From: Diphasiastrum complanatum
Taxonomy: Eukaryota; Streptophyta; Lycopodiopsida; Lycopodiales; Lycopodiaceae
Reading direction: 5' to 3'
Assembly: GCA_029204225.1 (NCBI GenBank)
Contig: CM055096.1
Span: 44,997,967 to 45,061,966, forward strand
DNA length: 64,000 nucleotides
The notes under the pieces were generated by a model that had not been told where the DNA came from, did not search any database, and saw only the letters and a program-made list of their open reading frames with translations. How positions within the stretch are numbered: position 1 is the first letter of the stretch; every line of letters begins with the position of its first letter. Of this stretch, positions 10,018 to 22,925 are shown piece by piece. The translations under genes and the position numbers were made by a program.

Positions 10018-12690
10018 GTTTTATGCTTGTTGATGGTGCCATCATGATTGAACTTGATCCTAAATACCCACTTGCAACCAATCACATGCTTGTTGGATGG
10101 AGGATCCATGAGCTCCCAAGTATTGTTGGTGATCAATGCATCATACTCTCGCTTCAGACATCATACCACTCCTTGGTATTGAGTGCCTCTTGTACATTCT
10201 TTGGCTCTTCATGAGAGACATAAACAACATAATTAGTGGAATCAAGATCCACTTGTTTGCATTTATCAACATATGAGAGCCTCTTAGGCTCGGATCTTCT
10301 TGATGAGAAAATTCGAGGAGAGTCTTCTTCAAATCTCGACCCCATCACATCATGATTGTCTTCAAAATCAATAATTGGTGATGCATCCATAGATTTCTTG
10401 ATCTCGGCCTCTTCAAAAGATGAGTGTTGATCTTCATGAAAGACAACATCTCTACTTTCAATAACTTGAGAAGTAGAGAGTATAAAGACTCTATAGGCCT
10501 TCTTGGTGGATGAGTATCCAACCATGATCCCTTTGCATGCACTAGGATCCTCTTTCTTCCTTGTTTCCAAGGGAATATGGACAAAGCATAAGCATCCAAA
10601 AACTCTAAGGTAATCAACCTTAGGCTTCTTCAAATATAAGATTTCATATGGTGACTTTCCTCCAAGAGCTATATGTGGGAGCCTATTGCAAAGATAATTT
10701 GCACAATTAATGGCTTCTCCCAAAAAATCTTTGGGCAAAGATGCCTCAATTCTCATAGATTTTGCACATTCACATAGAGATCTATTCTTTTTCTCGGCCA
10801 CTCCATTTTGAGATGGAGAGTAGGCACAAGAGAACTCTCTTTTAATGCCTTCAAGCTCACAAAAATCTTGAAATTTATTGGAGATATATTCACCACCTCC
10901 ATCACTTCTAAGAGCTTTAATCTTGAATGAGAATTGCTTCTCTACATAAGCTTTGAAAATAAGGAAATGATCAAACACCATAGATTTAGAAGCAAGAAGA
11001 TATATCCAAGTGAATCTTGTGAAATCATCAATGAAAGTAACAAAACAAGTGGCTCCTCCCTTGCTTGTAGTTGATGAGAAATGCACATCCGAGTGGATTA
11101 ACTCCAAAGGATGCTTGCTTTTGATAAAAAATCTTGTAAATGGCTTTTTGTGAGATTTAGCAATAGCACAAGCCTCACAAGGCTTGATCTTCTTGGAGAA
11201 TGACTTTGGCAAGCCAATAGCTTTGGCTTCTTTGATCATAGAGAGCATGGATTTGTAGTTGGGATGTCCCAACCTCCTATGCCATAGTTCCTCCATAGAG
11301 AGCTTGTTCACAAGGGCAACATTACAAGCATTCACATACTCATTTGGATCTAGTTTATAGATGCCACCAAATCTAGATCCTAATGCAAGTATCTCATCAT
11401 TCTTCTTGATAGCGCAAGTATCAACATTGAATTTTACATCAAGGCCATTATCAAGCAATTGGCCAACACTAATAAGATTCTTGGTAAGCTTAGGTACATA
11501 AAGAACTTTAGAGAGAGAAAGAACTTTAGAGGATGCAAGCTTCAAGGGAATGTTCTCTATGCCTTCAATAGGACATTCAAAATCATTTGCAGTGTATATT
11601 GATTTCTTGACTCCATCATAAGGTGCAATAGAAGAGAAAGAGTCCTTGGAGCTACACATATGTGAAGAGGCTCCACTATTAATATACCATAGGCCGTCCT
11701 TCTTGAAAGGAGTAGATGAGAAACTAGAGACCATAAGAGATCCCTCTCCATCACTTGCAATAGTGTCTTCCTTCTCATTGGTAATGTTGGCTTGCTTGAG
11801 TTGATTCTTTTTCTTGAAGCAATTGGTGGCATAATGACCTTTCTTGCCACAATAAAAGCACTTGATCTTCTTCTTCTTGAGCTTGGATGATGAAGCATTA
11901 GAGGAATCATCTTCCTCCTCATCTTTGTCTTTGGATTTGACTTTGTCCTTGCTTGAGGATTGTTGATGTTGGTTCTTGCTCCTCCCTTTGTGCTTATCCT
12001 TGGCAAAGAGAGCTTTGCCATCATTATGAGTGAGAGAAAGCTTGTCCATCCTCAAGAGCTTGTACTCTTGTCTTGATTCTTCCAAAATTAGTACACTTTG
12101 GAGAGCCTCCAAACTTGGTAGCTCCTCCTTAATGGCATAGGATTGGACAAGGTTATCAAATTCACTTCTCAAGCCATTGAGAATGACTTGAACTAGCTCA
12201 TTTTGATTGATGGAATCACCAATACAAGCAAGTTCTCTATGAATATCTTTTACTCTCAAAACATAACTAGATGCACTCTCATCACTCTTTTGGCTACTTT
12301 GAAAGATTTCATTCCTAAGAGTGAGAAGCCTAGAGGTATTCTTAGCCTCATAGATAGTCTTGAGACAATCCCAATCTTCTTTGGCTGTTGTACAAGTACC
12401 TATCTCCATCAATATCTCATTAGAGACATTCATCTTAATGTAGTGGAGAGCCATCCTAGCTCTCTTTTTGTATTTTGAACCTCTTGAAGAACTTGTGGTT
12501 CTTCTTCAAGGCCAAGAACTATGTCCATCACGTCTTGAAGGATCAAGATGGACTCCATCCTCATTTTCCAAATTGAATAGTTTGAAGTGGACAATCTTTC
12601 ACTTGGTTCCAACAAGGATGAACCCATTGAAGACATTTGAAGTGAAGAAAACTCAAATGATGAACAATAAATGTTGCTACACACTCTCAA
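10018..12690 (-). pseudogene. Copia A gag-protease-integrase, RT truncated
   Basis: Gag starts at about 12,633 (MSSMGSSLLEPSERL, TSNYSIWKMRME) and shifts frame near 12,470 into a 766-codon open frame (12,454-10,154). Its layout is UBN2-type gag (residues 1-130), a lysine-rich linker, a CX2CX4HX4C zinc knuckle at 199-212, aspartic protease at 255-345, GAG-pre-integrase LWHRRLGHPN (390-399), and integrase with Asp456, Asp518 (RSDGGGEY) and Glu554 (QNGVAEKKNR). The protease active site reads INSGAS, with Asn replacing the catalytic Asp. After 10,154 a frameshift leads to the RT start (NNTWELMDPPSNKHVIGCKW), cut at about 10,018. It is the best-preserved copia frame here, but it cannot be autonomous. 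Confidence 0.9.
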
Positions 12691-13283
12691 TAGGATCCAA
12701 TAATAGAGTACTATCTCCTAGGCAAAGTTAGGATCAAACACTCTTAGCACGTGTGAAGTACACTAAGAAACCAAATTTGACTCAAATACAATGATATTGC
12801 ATGAAACAAAATGGCTAAGATCTCAAAACAGTGCCTAGATCACAAATAGATGAGATTGGTAAGCATACAACTATGATTTTGGATCAACCAGGCAATCTCT
12901 TGACCAAACCAAATGTGTCCACCCAGGTCTAGGTGCCCTACCTAACCCTCTTCAAAAGCTTGTAACTTTTGATTGGCTCAACCAAATGGAATGAAACTGA
13001 TTGCATCAGAAACTAGACAAAAATAGCTTCAAAACAAGCTATCAAGCAAGATAAATGGATCAAGCATGAGAGAGAAATTTCAAACTGAAATTGGATGTTC
13101 CTCACATGTGTCTGAGCACTTGATTCCATACAGTACCAAGTCATACCCAATCAATGTCCTTTTGATCTCTTTTGAACCAAGATTAAACAAGATAGCTAGG
13201 AAAATGGGCCTTGACAATTTCTAGCTCAAGATTGATGAAAAGTTTTCACTTAGATGGATCAAAATGCATGGTAACCTTAGGTA
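12691..13283 (-). other. Copia A 5' leader
   Basis: Untranslated leader between the primer-binding site and gag. It is recognisably the reverse complement of the Copia D leader at 24,800-25,500, sharing for example the CACCCAGGTCTAGGTGCCC block near 12,920. No other gene is seen in it. Confidence 0.7.
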
Positions 13284-13296
13284 GGCTCTGATACCA
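13284..13296 (-). other. Copia A primer-binding site (tRNA-Met type)
   Basis: On the minus strand this reads TGGTATCAGAGCC immediately after the LTR end ...TTCAACA. That is the standard plant copia primer-binding site, complementary to the 3' end of initiator tRNA-Met. It fixes the 5' LTR to the right and the transcription direction as minus. Confidence 0.92.
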
Positions 13297-13655
13297 TGTT
13301 GAATTCACACATGTGGATTGTCCAGTGATCTCCTAAGGTGTGTAGATGCACCAAGATCAAGTCTAGATTGAGATTCAAGATCAATCTTAGATCCTATGGC
13401 AAAAACACACTACTACATGCATTCAATCACTTCCAACTCTCACTCACACATGTGGGAAGTATTCAAAAAATAAACTAAGTCAAAAACAAGCTGCTTTCCT
13501 CGAGTAGAGAGAGAAAAAACATCATGAGCTCTCGGGTAGAGAGAGAAAGCTAGAAATCCAATAACACTCAAAATCCATATAATCACCAAATCAATTAGCT
13601 TCAAAATGAGGAGTACAGTGATACTAGTACGGGAATCCACAAATCCTTATGATGA
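13297..13655 (-). repeat. Copia A 5' LTR, 3' portion only
   Basis: Matches the Copia D LTR (28,555-28,880) on the opposite strand: shared GAGAGAGAAAGCTAGAAA, CACTCACACATGTGGGAAG and CTAAGGTGTGTAGATGCA. Only about 360 bp remain of about 820. The match fades near 13,655, where unrelated sequence with a spliced coding remnant begins. Confidence 0.8.
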
Positions 13656-13689
13656 CGTGGATCTTGAAGGTAATATAATTGCCAACAGA

Positions 13690-14471
13690 TAAGGGAGGGT
13701 GGTTTTGGACCGGCTCTATTCTTCATGCCTATGCCATTTTGACAACAGATTGTTTAATAAATGGTCCGAACAACCTACTGCCGATAAACGACATGTTATT
13801 GCTACCCTTCGTGACAAATTCCAACAAGTAGAGAAATTCGAGAAGAAGCAAATTCATAAGCATATGTGCTTATGGATTAGGCATCGTCGTGATATGGCAT
13901 GACGAGCTTATAGGGGCTGGCAATCCAAGCCCTCCTGGTGTTCAAGAAGTGATTGGAACCGTGTAAAAGCGGATGAACGAACACCAGATAAATACAAGAT
14001 TCAGAAAGATGTTGCGGCCACTAGGATGCATGAGATAGGCAAACCTAAGTTGGGCTCGAGCGGAAAGGCGGGATTGCAAGCAAGCATGGTAAGTGAACCT
14101 ACACTACTCTTATAGTTTATCTTTGATTTCATATGCTTTTATTTTTTAATATGCATTATGACTAGGTATTCCAACATAGCCCAAAATTAATTTCAACTTA
14201 AATTGAATGCATGGATAGTTGGCAGACTATGGACGTCTGCCAACTAAGGAGGAGTACGAATTTGCCTTCAGGGAATCATACGAGGCATTAGTCGACAAAC
14301 TAAAGAGTGAGGGTCATCCTCCAAATGTAAGTACTAGCTTTTGTATTCATACTAATGTGGTTTGTATTCTGAGATTAGTTTTTTTTAATTTAATATGATC
14401 GAACATTAAATATTAATGTAGTTTGTTTGTTTGAGTTGATGCAGACTGGACGTCACGACGACGACGAGTAG
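13690..14471 (+). pseudogene. Three-exon coding remnant, family not recognised
   Basis: Seen: an open run of about 130 codons (about 13,699-14,090) broken by one TGA at 13,900-13,902. It contains DNRLFNKWSEQPTADKRH, HKHMCLWIRHRRDMA, AYRGWQSKPSWCSRSDWNR and DERTPDKYKIQKDVAATRM. It ends at AGCATG|GTAAGT. After an acceptor GATAG a second exon (about 14,219-14,329) reads ADYGRLPTKEEYEFAFRESY and EALVDKLKSEGHPPN, with donor AAT|GTAAGT. A last exon after TTGATGCAG (14,446-14,471) ends in an acidic HDDDE and stop. The splice sites preserve the frame. Lys/Arg-rich basic part plus short acidic tail. It could be the 3' end of a host or transposon-borne gene stranded between two copia elements. No function is assigned. 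Confidence 0.55.
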
Positions 14472-14690
14472 ATTAGGTCTATAAGTTCTAGTTGATGCGG
14501 TTTTTAGTTGATGTTAGATCTAGAAAGACTCATGCAAAATTAAAACACCAATTTTGTAATACATTGGTTGATATTATGAATATATTATTATTGCAAATGA
14601 TCATCCTATATTGCCATTGCTTTTATATGTGCAATGTTCTTTTTTTTTTAAAATTGCAATGTCGAATTTTGAGATGTGGATTGACGTAAT

Positions 14691-15451
14691 TGACAAAATT
14701 TTCAGAATTCACATGTGTGGGGAAGATCCACAAGTATGATAGATCTAATTAAGCTTTATGATTAGCACAATAACATGATTCTAGATTGAATAGCAAGATC
14801 TAGTATAGAAGTTATGGCTTAACCGCAATCTAGCATTCTAAGCATCAGAGAATGATAGCAATGAATCATAAATGAGCAAAAGTACAAGAAATTAGTGTAT
14901 TAGCATTAGCCTCAACATGAGTTAGAGAGATATCAAGCAAAAATTGTGTGGATCCAAAATGGCAAGAGATAGCTACAAAGCTTTGGTTCTTCATCAAAAA
15001 ATATGAGGAAAGCTACACATATTTATGGAGTTTGAGGTAGCTCGAGGTAGAACCACATCCATTCACCTTTTGATGACATCTCAAGTGAAAACTAGAGTCT
15101 ATGTGACACTTGTCACATCTCATGCATGAATCTCTACCTACTTTTTCCAAGTGCCCTAGTTTTAACTAGAAATGTACAAATCATCATGCATGTGTCCATT
15201 TCACTTTGTGCATGCCTTGCATGTCACTATGGATCACTTACAATTAATGCATGTGAATTGCCACATTTTTGCTAATTCTAAGTCTACAATTTATATGCAA
15301 CTTGTAATCATCAAACTAGATATGTCAAATCCATATATCTCAAGTTCTATCTAGGCCAACTTGGCATTTGCATTTATGGAACAACATACTTGCATGGTAC
15401 AATGTTTGTAGCAAGCCTAAAGTCAAGATGGATTATTTTTCCATTTCAACA
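14691..15451 (-). repeat. Copia B 3' LTR
   Basis: Reading the minus strand, it starts TGTTGAAATGG directly after a polypurine tract and ends ...CTGAAAATTTTGTCA at 14,691, about 761 bp, with TG...CA ends. The end resembles the solo LTR end (CTGAAAATTGACA at 18,204-18,216). A CACATGTG palindrome lies near the 3' end. The matching 5' LTR is missing, so no target duplication can be checked. Confidence 0.75.
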
Positions 15452-15461
15452 CTCCTCCTAA
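15452..15461 (-). other. Copia B polypurine tract
   Basis: The minus strand reads TTTTTAGGAGGAG immediately upstream of the LTR start TGTTG, the usual position of the plus-strand primer. Confidence 0.8.
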
Positions 15462-15468
15462 AAACAAT

Positions 15469-16875
15469 CTATATTGACTTGAACATGGATCTTGGTATTA
15501 CTCCAAGATTGGCTCTATGCTTGATGAAGGAGCTCTTGCTCAAAGGTTTGGTGAGCATATCAACAATACAAGATGATGTGTCGATGTGCTCCAAGTACAT
15601 TTCCCCTCCAATGAGCTTCTCTCTCACGAAGTGATGTGCAACTTCAATATGTTTGCTCCTTGCATGGAATATTCGGTTGTTGGCAAGGGCTTGGGCTAAA
15701 ATGTTGTCACACATGATCATAGGTAGATCATCTTCCATGATTATCTTTAGCTCCACTAGCAACCTCTTGATCCAAATCACTTCCTTTGTTGTTGTAGTGA
15801 GTGCCTTATACTCAGCTTCACAAGATGAGAGTGATATAGTATCTTGTTTTTTGGAAAGCCAAGATATCAAATTTCCTCCAATATATATGACATAAGCACT
15901 TGTATATTTTTTATCTGCTCTATCACTTGCAAAATCCGAGTCAGAATAACCAACAATAGAAAGGTCTTCACTTTTATACAATAAACCATAATCAAAAGTT
16001 GAAGATATATATCTAAGCACTCTCTTGGCCATTTTCCAATGATAAATAGTAGGATTTTGATAGCCTGGCTCAATTTATGAACACTAAAGCTTATGTCATG
16101 TCTAGTTATTGTGAGCCAAACTAAGGAGCCTATAAGACTCCTAAAAAGAGTGATGTCCACGAAGGATCTTTCATCACCTTTATTAGGGTCTTTTACATTT
16201 TGCTCCATAGGAGTTTCTATACTCTTACAATCTAACATATTGAACTTTTTTAACATTGAAAGAGCATACTTGGATTGACATACAAAAGCTTTATCTTTAA
16301 GAAAGTCAATCTCTAACCCTAGTATGTAGTGAATTTTTCCAAGATCTTGCATCTTGAACTCTTTTCCAAGTGCAATCTTGGTTTCCTCAAATAACTTGAT
16401 AAAACTTCCTGTTAGAATGATATCATCAACATAAATAAGAAGGATGACAATATCTTTATCAAAAAACTTGACATACAAGGAAGGATCATAGTTACTAAGA
16501 ATAAACCCTAGTGACTCAAGAAAGGTGTTAAGTCGAGAATACGATGACCTTGGAGCTTGCTTTAGTCCATATAGACTTTTGAAGAGCAAGCAAACTTGGT
16601 CTTTGTCATGGATGAACCCAATAGGCTGATCCATATACATCTCTTCCTCTAGATATCCATTTAAAAATGCATTAGAGACATCTAATTGAAGAACTTGCCA
16701 ATTGAAAAAACAAGCAATAGAAATTATGATTCTAATTGATACCATCTTTGCAACTGGAGCAAAAGTCTCCTCATAATCAAGTCCATAAACTTGAGCAAAA
16801 CCCTTAGCACAAAGTCTAGCCTTGTACTTGTTGATTGTGCCATCTTGATTATACTTTACTCAAAAAACCCACTTG
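15469..16875 (-). pseudogene. Copia B reverse transcriptase and RNase H
   Basis: RT reads VLQLDVSNAFLNGYLEEEMY (one frame from 16,745), YGLKQAPRS, the intact active site LLIYVDDIILTG, KFKM-like MQDLGKIHYILGLEI and CKSIETPMEQN. A frame change near 16,050 leads to a full RNase H (16,032-15,469): AKRVLRYISSTFDYGLL, GYSDSDFASDRADKK, SWLSKKQDTISLSSCEAEYK, FHARSKHIEVAHHFVREKL and MLTKPLSKSSFIKHRANLGV. The stop lies about 15 bp before the polypurine tract, as expected. Frameshifts make it non-functional. Confidence 0.9.
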
Positions 16876-17359
16876 CAACCAGTGGTGTGCTTGTTGGATG
16901 GAAGATCCACAAGCTCCCATGTGTTGTTGGCCATCAAAGCATCATATTCCTCCTTCATGGCAAGATACCATTCCTTTATGATTGAGTGCATCATATACAT
17001 CCTTTGTCTCCTCATGTGAGATAAAATAAGCACAATTAGTGGAGCTGAGTTCCACTTGCTTGCCTCTATCTTCATATGTAGGCCTTCTAGGCTCGGATCT
17101 TTCTCTTTGAGATCTCCTTGGTGAAAAGATTCGAGGTGGCTCCTCCTCAATTCTCGGTCCCATCTCCCCATGATAGTCTTCAAGGGTGATGATTGGAGTA
17201 TCTTTGTGAGAATCTTTGAACTCGGCCTCTTCAAGAATGTATTTTTGATCCTCATGGAATATAACATCCCTACTCTCAATTGTAGTTGAGGTAGAGGGAA
17301 CATAGATTCTATAAGCTTTCTTGTTGGATGCATATCCAACCATGATCTCTTTAATAGAA
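16876..17359 (-). pseudogene. Copia B integrase C-terminus and linker to RT
   Basis: Minus-strand MVGYASNKKAYRIYVPSTST, IESRDVIFHEDQK, an acidic/proline linker with RIFSPRRSQRERSEPRRP, then YDALMANNTWELVDLPSNKH at the RT start. It is the continuation of the integrase at 18,217 and above, split by the solo LTR at 17,365-18,216. Confidence 0.85.
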
Positions 17360-17364
17360 TTAGG
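17360..17364. other. Target-site duplication TTAGG (left)
   Basis: TTAGG directly precedes the solo LTR and is repeated exactly at 18,217-18,221. It falls inside copia integrase coding sequence, and both flanks resume the same polyprotein (DDPN... / ...NSIKEIMVGY). Confidence 0.9.
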
Positions 17365-18216
17365 TGTTAAAATATCACTTCCAACTTGTTGTATCTTGTA
17401 GATCTCAAGTTATTTGAGCTTGATAGGACCTCACACGTGTGGAGTCTGTTCCCACGTGTGAAAGAATGTACATAAGTCATTTTTATTAAGTTAGATTGGT
17501 TTTAGCTTGATCTACACTAGTGTGGAATTGACCTTTGAGTAGAATCTTGAAAATGGTCAAATTGGTCAAACTTTTTGTAAATAGATTGGACTTTGATGTG
17601 AATGAGTTATTACTCACACATGTCAAGATACCATTCACAAGTGTGGATAAGCTTCTAGAAGATAAGATAGGAAGATTCCATTAGATCCTATTTTATAGGG
17701 AATATTCTTATAAATGTGGAAGACTAGCTTTTTGTTTTCTAGCCAAAGAGAATAGTCAACTTTGGAAAATGAACACATATGACTCCCATTGGTGGATCTG
17801 AATGACTAGGCACTCTTCACACGTGTGAAGGCCTGCTGGACAGTACACAGCTCGTGGATGTACTTGATCTATAAAGAGATCAACCAAATCAATAACAAGT
17901 TGATGTGACATTGGCAAATTCTAGTTTTGTTGAGATTTTCACATTTGTCTTGAGTTTTGATGAATGAAATGCATTTGAATTTTAATGTACTTTACTCTCT
18001 GTAAACAGGCCGTACAGGTACTGTCCTCCACACGTGTGAGGCCGCTCATCCATGTTTTTGATCATTTGATCCATTGATCTTGCTTAAACAGTAGTGTAAA
18101 GCATCTAGATCAAGATCTAACATCTAAAACTTGATAGATCTTTGGATTAAGCAATCAATAACTCTTAATGATTGATAGTACAATCAATATTTGTCTTTTT
18201 TCTCTGAAAATTGACA
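17365..18216 (+). repeat. Solo LTR inserted in Copia B
   Basis: An 852-bp block starting TGTTAAAATATC and ending CTGAAAATTGACA, with perfect TG...CA ends and a perfect 5-bp target duplication. It carries the family hallmark CACACGTGTGGAGTCTGTTC followed by CCACGTGTGAAA (17,430-17,462), plus further CACACGTGTG palindromes near 17,819 and 18,030. Related to the Copia D LTR. It formed by recombination between the LTRs of a once full element inserted in the plus orientation. Confidence 0.93.
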
Positions 18217-18221
18217 TTAGG
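18217..18221. other. Target-site duplication TTAGG (right)
   Basis: Exact repeat of 17,360-17,364 directly after the solo LTR. Confidence 0.9.
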
Positions 18222-19390
18222 ATCATCTCTTTTCCTTGTTTCCAAGGGTACATGAACAAAGCAAGCACATCCAAAAACTCTAAGGTGATCTACCTTAGGT
18301 TTCTTCTTAAACAAGAGTTCAAAAGGTGATTTTCTAGCAAGTGCATTGTGAGGTAACCTATTGCACAAATAGTCTGCACAATTTATAGCTTCACCCCAAT
18401 ATTCAATAGGCAAAGAAGCTTCAACTCGAATTGCTTTAGCACATTCACATAAAGATCTATTTTTCCTCTCAGCAACTCCATTTTGAGATGGAGAATAAGC
18501 ACAAGAAAACTCTCTTTTTATTCCTTCACCTTCACAATATTGATGAAACTTGTTGGAGATGTATTCACCTCCTCCATCACATCTTAAAGCTTTAACTTTG
18601 AAAGAAAACCGTTTCTCAACATAAGCTTTGAAGATTAGGAAGTGATCAAATACCATAGCTTTTGAAGAAAGTAGATACAACCAAGTATATCTAAGTCATC
18701 AATAAAGGTGACAAAACATGTTGCACCACCAATACTTTTAGAGGAAGAAAAATGAACATCTGAGTGTGTAAGCTCCAAAGGATGAGTAGTCTTGATAAAA
18801 GACTTTTGATATGGCTTTCTATGTGATTTTGCAATGGCACAAGCCTCACAAGGCTTGAAATCTTTGGAAAGAGATTTTGGAAGGCCAATAGCCTTTAATT
18901 TCATGACCATAGAAGACATAGACTTGAAGTTAAAATGATCCAACCTTCTATGCCACAACTCCTCCTTAGATAAAAAAGCAACCTCACAAAGGTTTGCATT
19001 CTCATAAGAATTCAACTTGAAAATTCCACCATATCTAGATCCATCAGCTAGGACCTCATCATTTTTCTTGATAAAGCAAGTATTGGCGTTGAACTTTACA
19101 TCACAACCACTATCAAGCAACTTTCCCACACTAATCAAGTTCTTTGTAAGTTTTGGAATAAAAAGAACATTAGAAAGTGCAAGAACTTTTGAAGAAGCAA
19201 GTTTCAATGGAATGTTGCCAGTTCCTTCTATAGAGCATACATGATCATTAGCAGTGTAAATAGATCTCTTAAGTCCTTTTTTGTAAGGTACAATTGAGTC
19301 AATAGACTCCTTTGAACAGCACATATGTGAAGAAGCTCCACTATCTATGTACCAAGCTCCATCTTTCTTGAAAAGTGATGAAGAAAAGAT
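18217..19390 (-). pseudogene. Copia B protease and integrase
   Basis: Protease reads GAWYIDSGASSHMC (intact catalytic Asp), then AND-HVCSIEGTGNIPLK-type repeats and LTKNLISVGKLLDSG. GAG-pre-integrase follows with ELWHRRLDHFN and KPCEACAIAKSHRKPY. The integrase has HSDVHFSS, a frame break near 18,690, ALRCDGGGEYISNKFHQYCE, SPSQNGVAERKNRSLCECAK and FGCACFVHVPLETRKRDDPN. All three D, D, E positions are present across the frameshift. The 5' side ends at 19,390, where the frame continues into foreign sequence. Confidence 0.88.
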
Positions 19391-19592
19391 CAACGGACAT
19401 AATGCCATGGTGGCCATCAAGTTTGCGTTAATTCTGACCTTGTACATGGTACCTTGGTATAGGAAGTGGAAGCGAGTCTTTTCCTCGTCCCAGGTGGCGT
19501 AGGCGTGAAGGGCGAGGCCCATGTTAATCTCAGAATGGAAGAGAACCGAGTAAAAACCCATTGTCTCTAGAAGTGGACCGGCTGTCTGTAGA
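19391..19592 (-). pseudogene. Gypsy accessory-ORF fragment fused in frame to Copia B
   Basis: Minus-strand residues GPLLETMGFYSVLFHSEIN, MGLALHAYATWDEEKTRFHF and LYQGTMYKVRINANLM match the N-terminal part of the accessory ORF at 56,418-56,230, both at protein level and in long nucleotide runs. The frame passes without a stop into the copia protease, giving one 328-codon open frame (19,621-18,635). Copia gag is missing, so this is a chimera formed by recombination, not an ancestral gag. Confidence 0.85.
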
Positions 19593-19621
19593 GATTTTTC
19601 AGCATCCACAAGTATTCCCAA

Positions 19622-21509
<1,888 letters not shown>

Positions 21510-21915
21510 ATCAAAGGGATATTTTGGAAGACACATGTTGAAGCTCCACCTCCTTTGCAATGACTTGTTCTCTCACAAATGATATTGCACCTCAATATGC
21601 TTGCTCCTAGTATGAAATATAGGATTTGTTGCCAACCTTTGGGCTGATTGATTGTCACAAGAGATGATTGGGCTCTCTGAAAAATCCAGCAAGTGAAGAT
21701 GCTTGATCATCCTCTTGATCCATACCATCTCCTTTGTGCAATGTGTAAGAGCTTTGTACTCAGCCTCACTAGATGACAATGAGATAGTGGCTTGTTACTT
21801 CGACATCCATGATATAGCTCCATCACCTATGAAAGTACAATAAGCACTAATGGATTTCCTATTTCTTGTATCTCTAGCATAGTCCGAATCTGAAAATCCA
21901 AAAATATTAGATAGA
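21510..21915 (-). pseudogene. Copia RNase H fragment
   Basis: The minus strand reads SDYARDTRNRKSISAY, then DGAISWMSK, a stop, QATISLSSSEAEYKALTHCT, KEMVWIKRMIKHLHLLDFSE, SCDNQSAQRLATNPIFHTRS and KHIEVQYHFVREQV. This is most of the copia RNase H domain with one internal stop. It stands alone, with no RT or LTR recognised beside it. Confidence 0.85.
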
Positions 21916-22054
21916 ATCTTGCAAACTTCTCTTTTTTAAAAAGTGTTTTTAGTTTCGATTTGCTGTAATTTATTCTAATCTCAGTTTTGCTAAAGAATGC
22001 ATCAGCCCTCTTTTTTTTTAAAAATCCCTTTAACCTTGTTTTCAAAAAAAAAAA

Positions 22055-22715
22055 AAATCTCTCCCTCGCTTGCTTCTCCCTTCCCCTCCCCCTTCTTGCT
22101 CCATGTCCCTCACCTGGTCCTCCGCTCTCTCTCTGCTCCTCCTCGTCCTCCCTCGCTTGCTGCTCCTTCCCTCGCCTGCTCCTCCGCTCCCTCCCTCGCT
22201 TGCTACTCCTTCTCTGCCTGCTCCTCCGCTCCTTCCCTGCTCCTCCACTTCCTGCACCTCGCCTACTTCTCCTTCCCTGCCTGCTCCCTTCCCCTTCCTA
22301 CTCCTCTGCTCCATCCCTCACCTGTTGCAATCTCCCTTGCTGCTCTTCTACCACCATGCTGCTCCGTTCCTTGTCCTTCATTCCTTTCCTCCTTGGCTTT
22401 CCCTCCCTCTTCCCCTCAGTTGTCTGCTCTATTCTCTCCCCCTTCCCCTCTGTTGTCCGCTCCCTTCGTCTTCACTACCTCTTGCTGCTCCCTTTCCCTT
22501 CCCCTCTATTGTGCGCTCCCTACCCTCACGTACATCCATTCTCTGCCTACTGCTACTCCCTTTTTCTTGCTCTCTTTCCCCGCTGCTCTGCTCTCTTCTC
22601 CTTTCCCACATTGTCCCCATCATGTTGCCTGCCCTCCTCTCTCTATACAGCCGCCCCCTCCGTTGACCTGCTTCAACCTCCAATTGATCGCCCTAGCCTA
22701 CTCCCCCCCCCCCCC
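22055..22715 (+). repeat. Pyrimidine-rich low-complexity tract
   Basis: About 660 bp of C/T-rich sequence built from loose repeats of CTCGCTTGCTGCTCCTTCC-like and CCTGCTCCTCCGCT units, ending in a 13-C run at 22,703-22,715. It creates long Ser/Pro/Leu-rich frames in all three plus-strand phases and Arg/Gly/Glu frames opposite. These lack any domain, and all frames being open together indicates base composition, not coding. Confidence 0.85.
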
Positions 22716-22925
22716 TTTTTCAAGGTACTCTTTTCTGTTTTTCTAGTCATTTTATTTTTTAAGTTTCCCCTCCCTTCTCATAAGTTACCTAAGTTATTTT
22801 TTAATTTTTTCTTTTTCCCGGTTCTTTAACTCTCTTTTACATTTCTTTCTCAAACAAGTTTTTTTTCCCTTCGAGTCTTCTCACCTCCTATCGGTTATTT
22901 TTTATTTTTTACGGCATCGTAAAAA

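Noticed and set aside
13690-14471. Assignment to an En/Spm (CACTA) or Ptta transposase
   Set aside because: General feel only. No diagnostic motif and no CACTA termini at the expected borders, so it is left unassigned.
21987-22829. Proline/serine/leucine-rich ORFs up to 280 codons
   Set aside because: All three plus-strand frames are open together because the tract lacks purines. No domain, no start context, loose repeats only.
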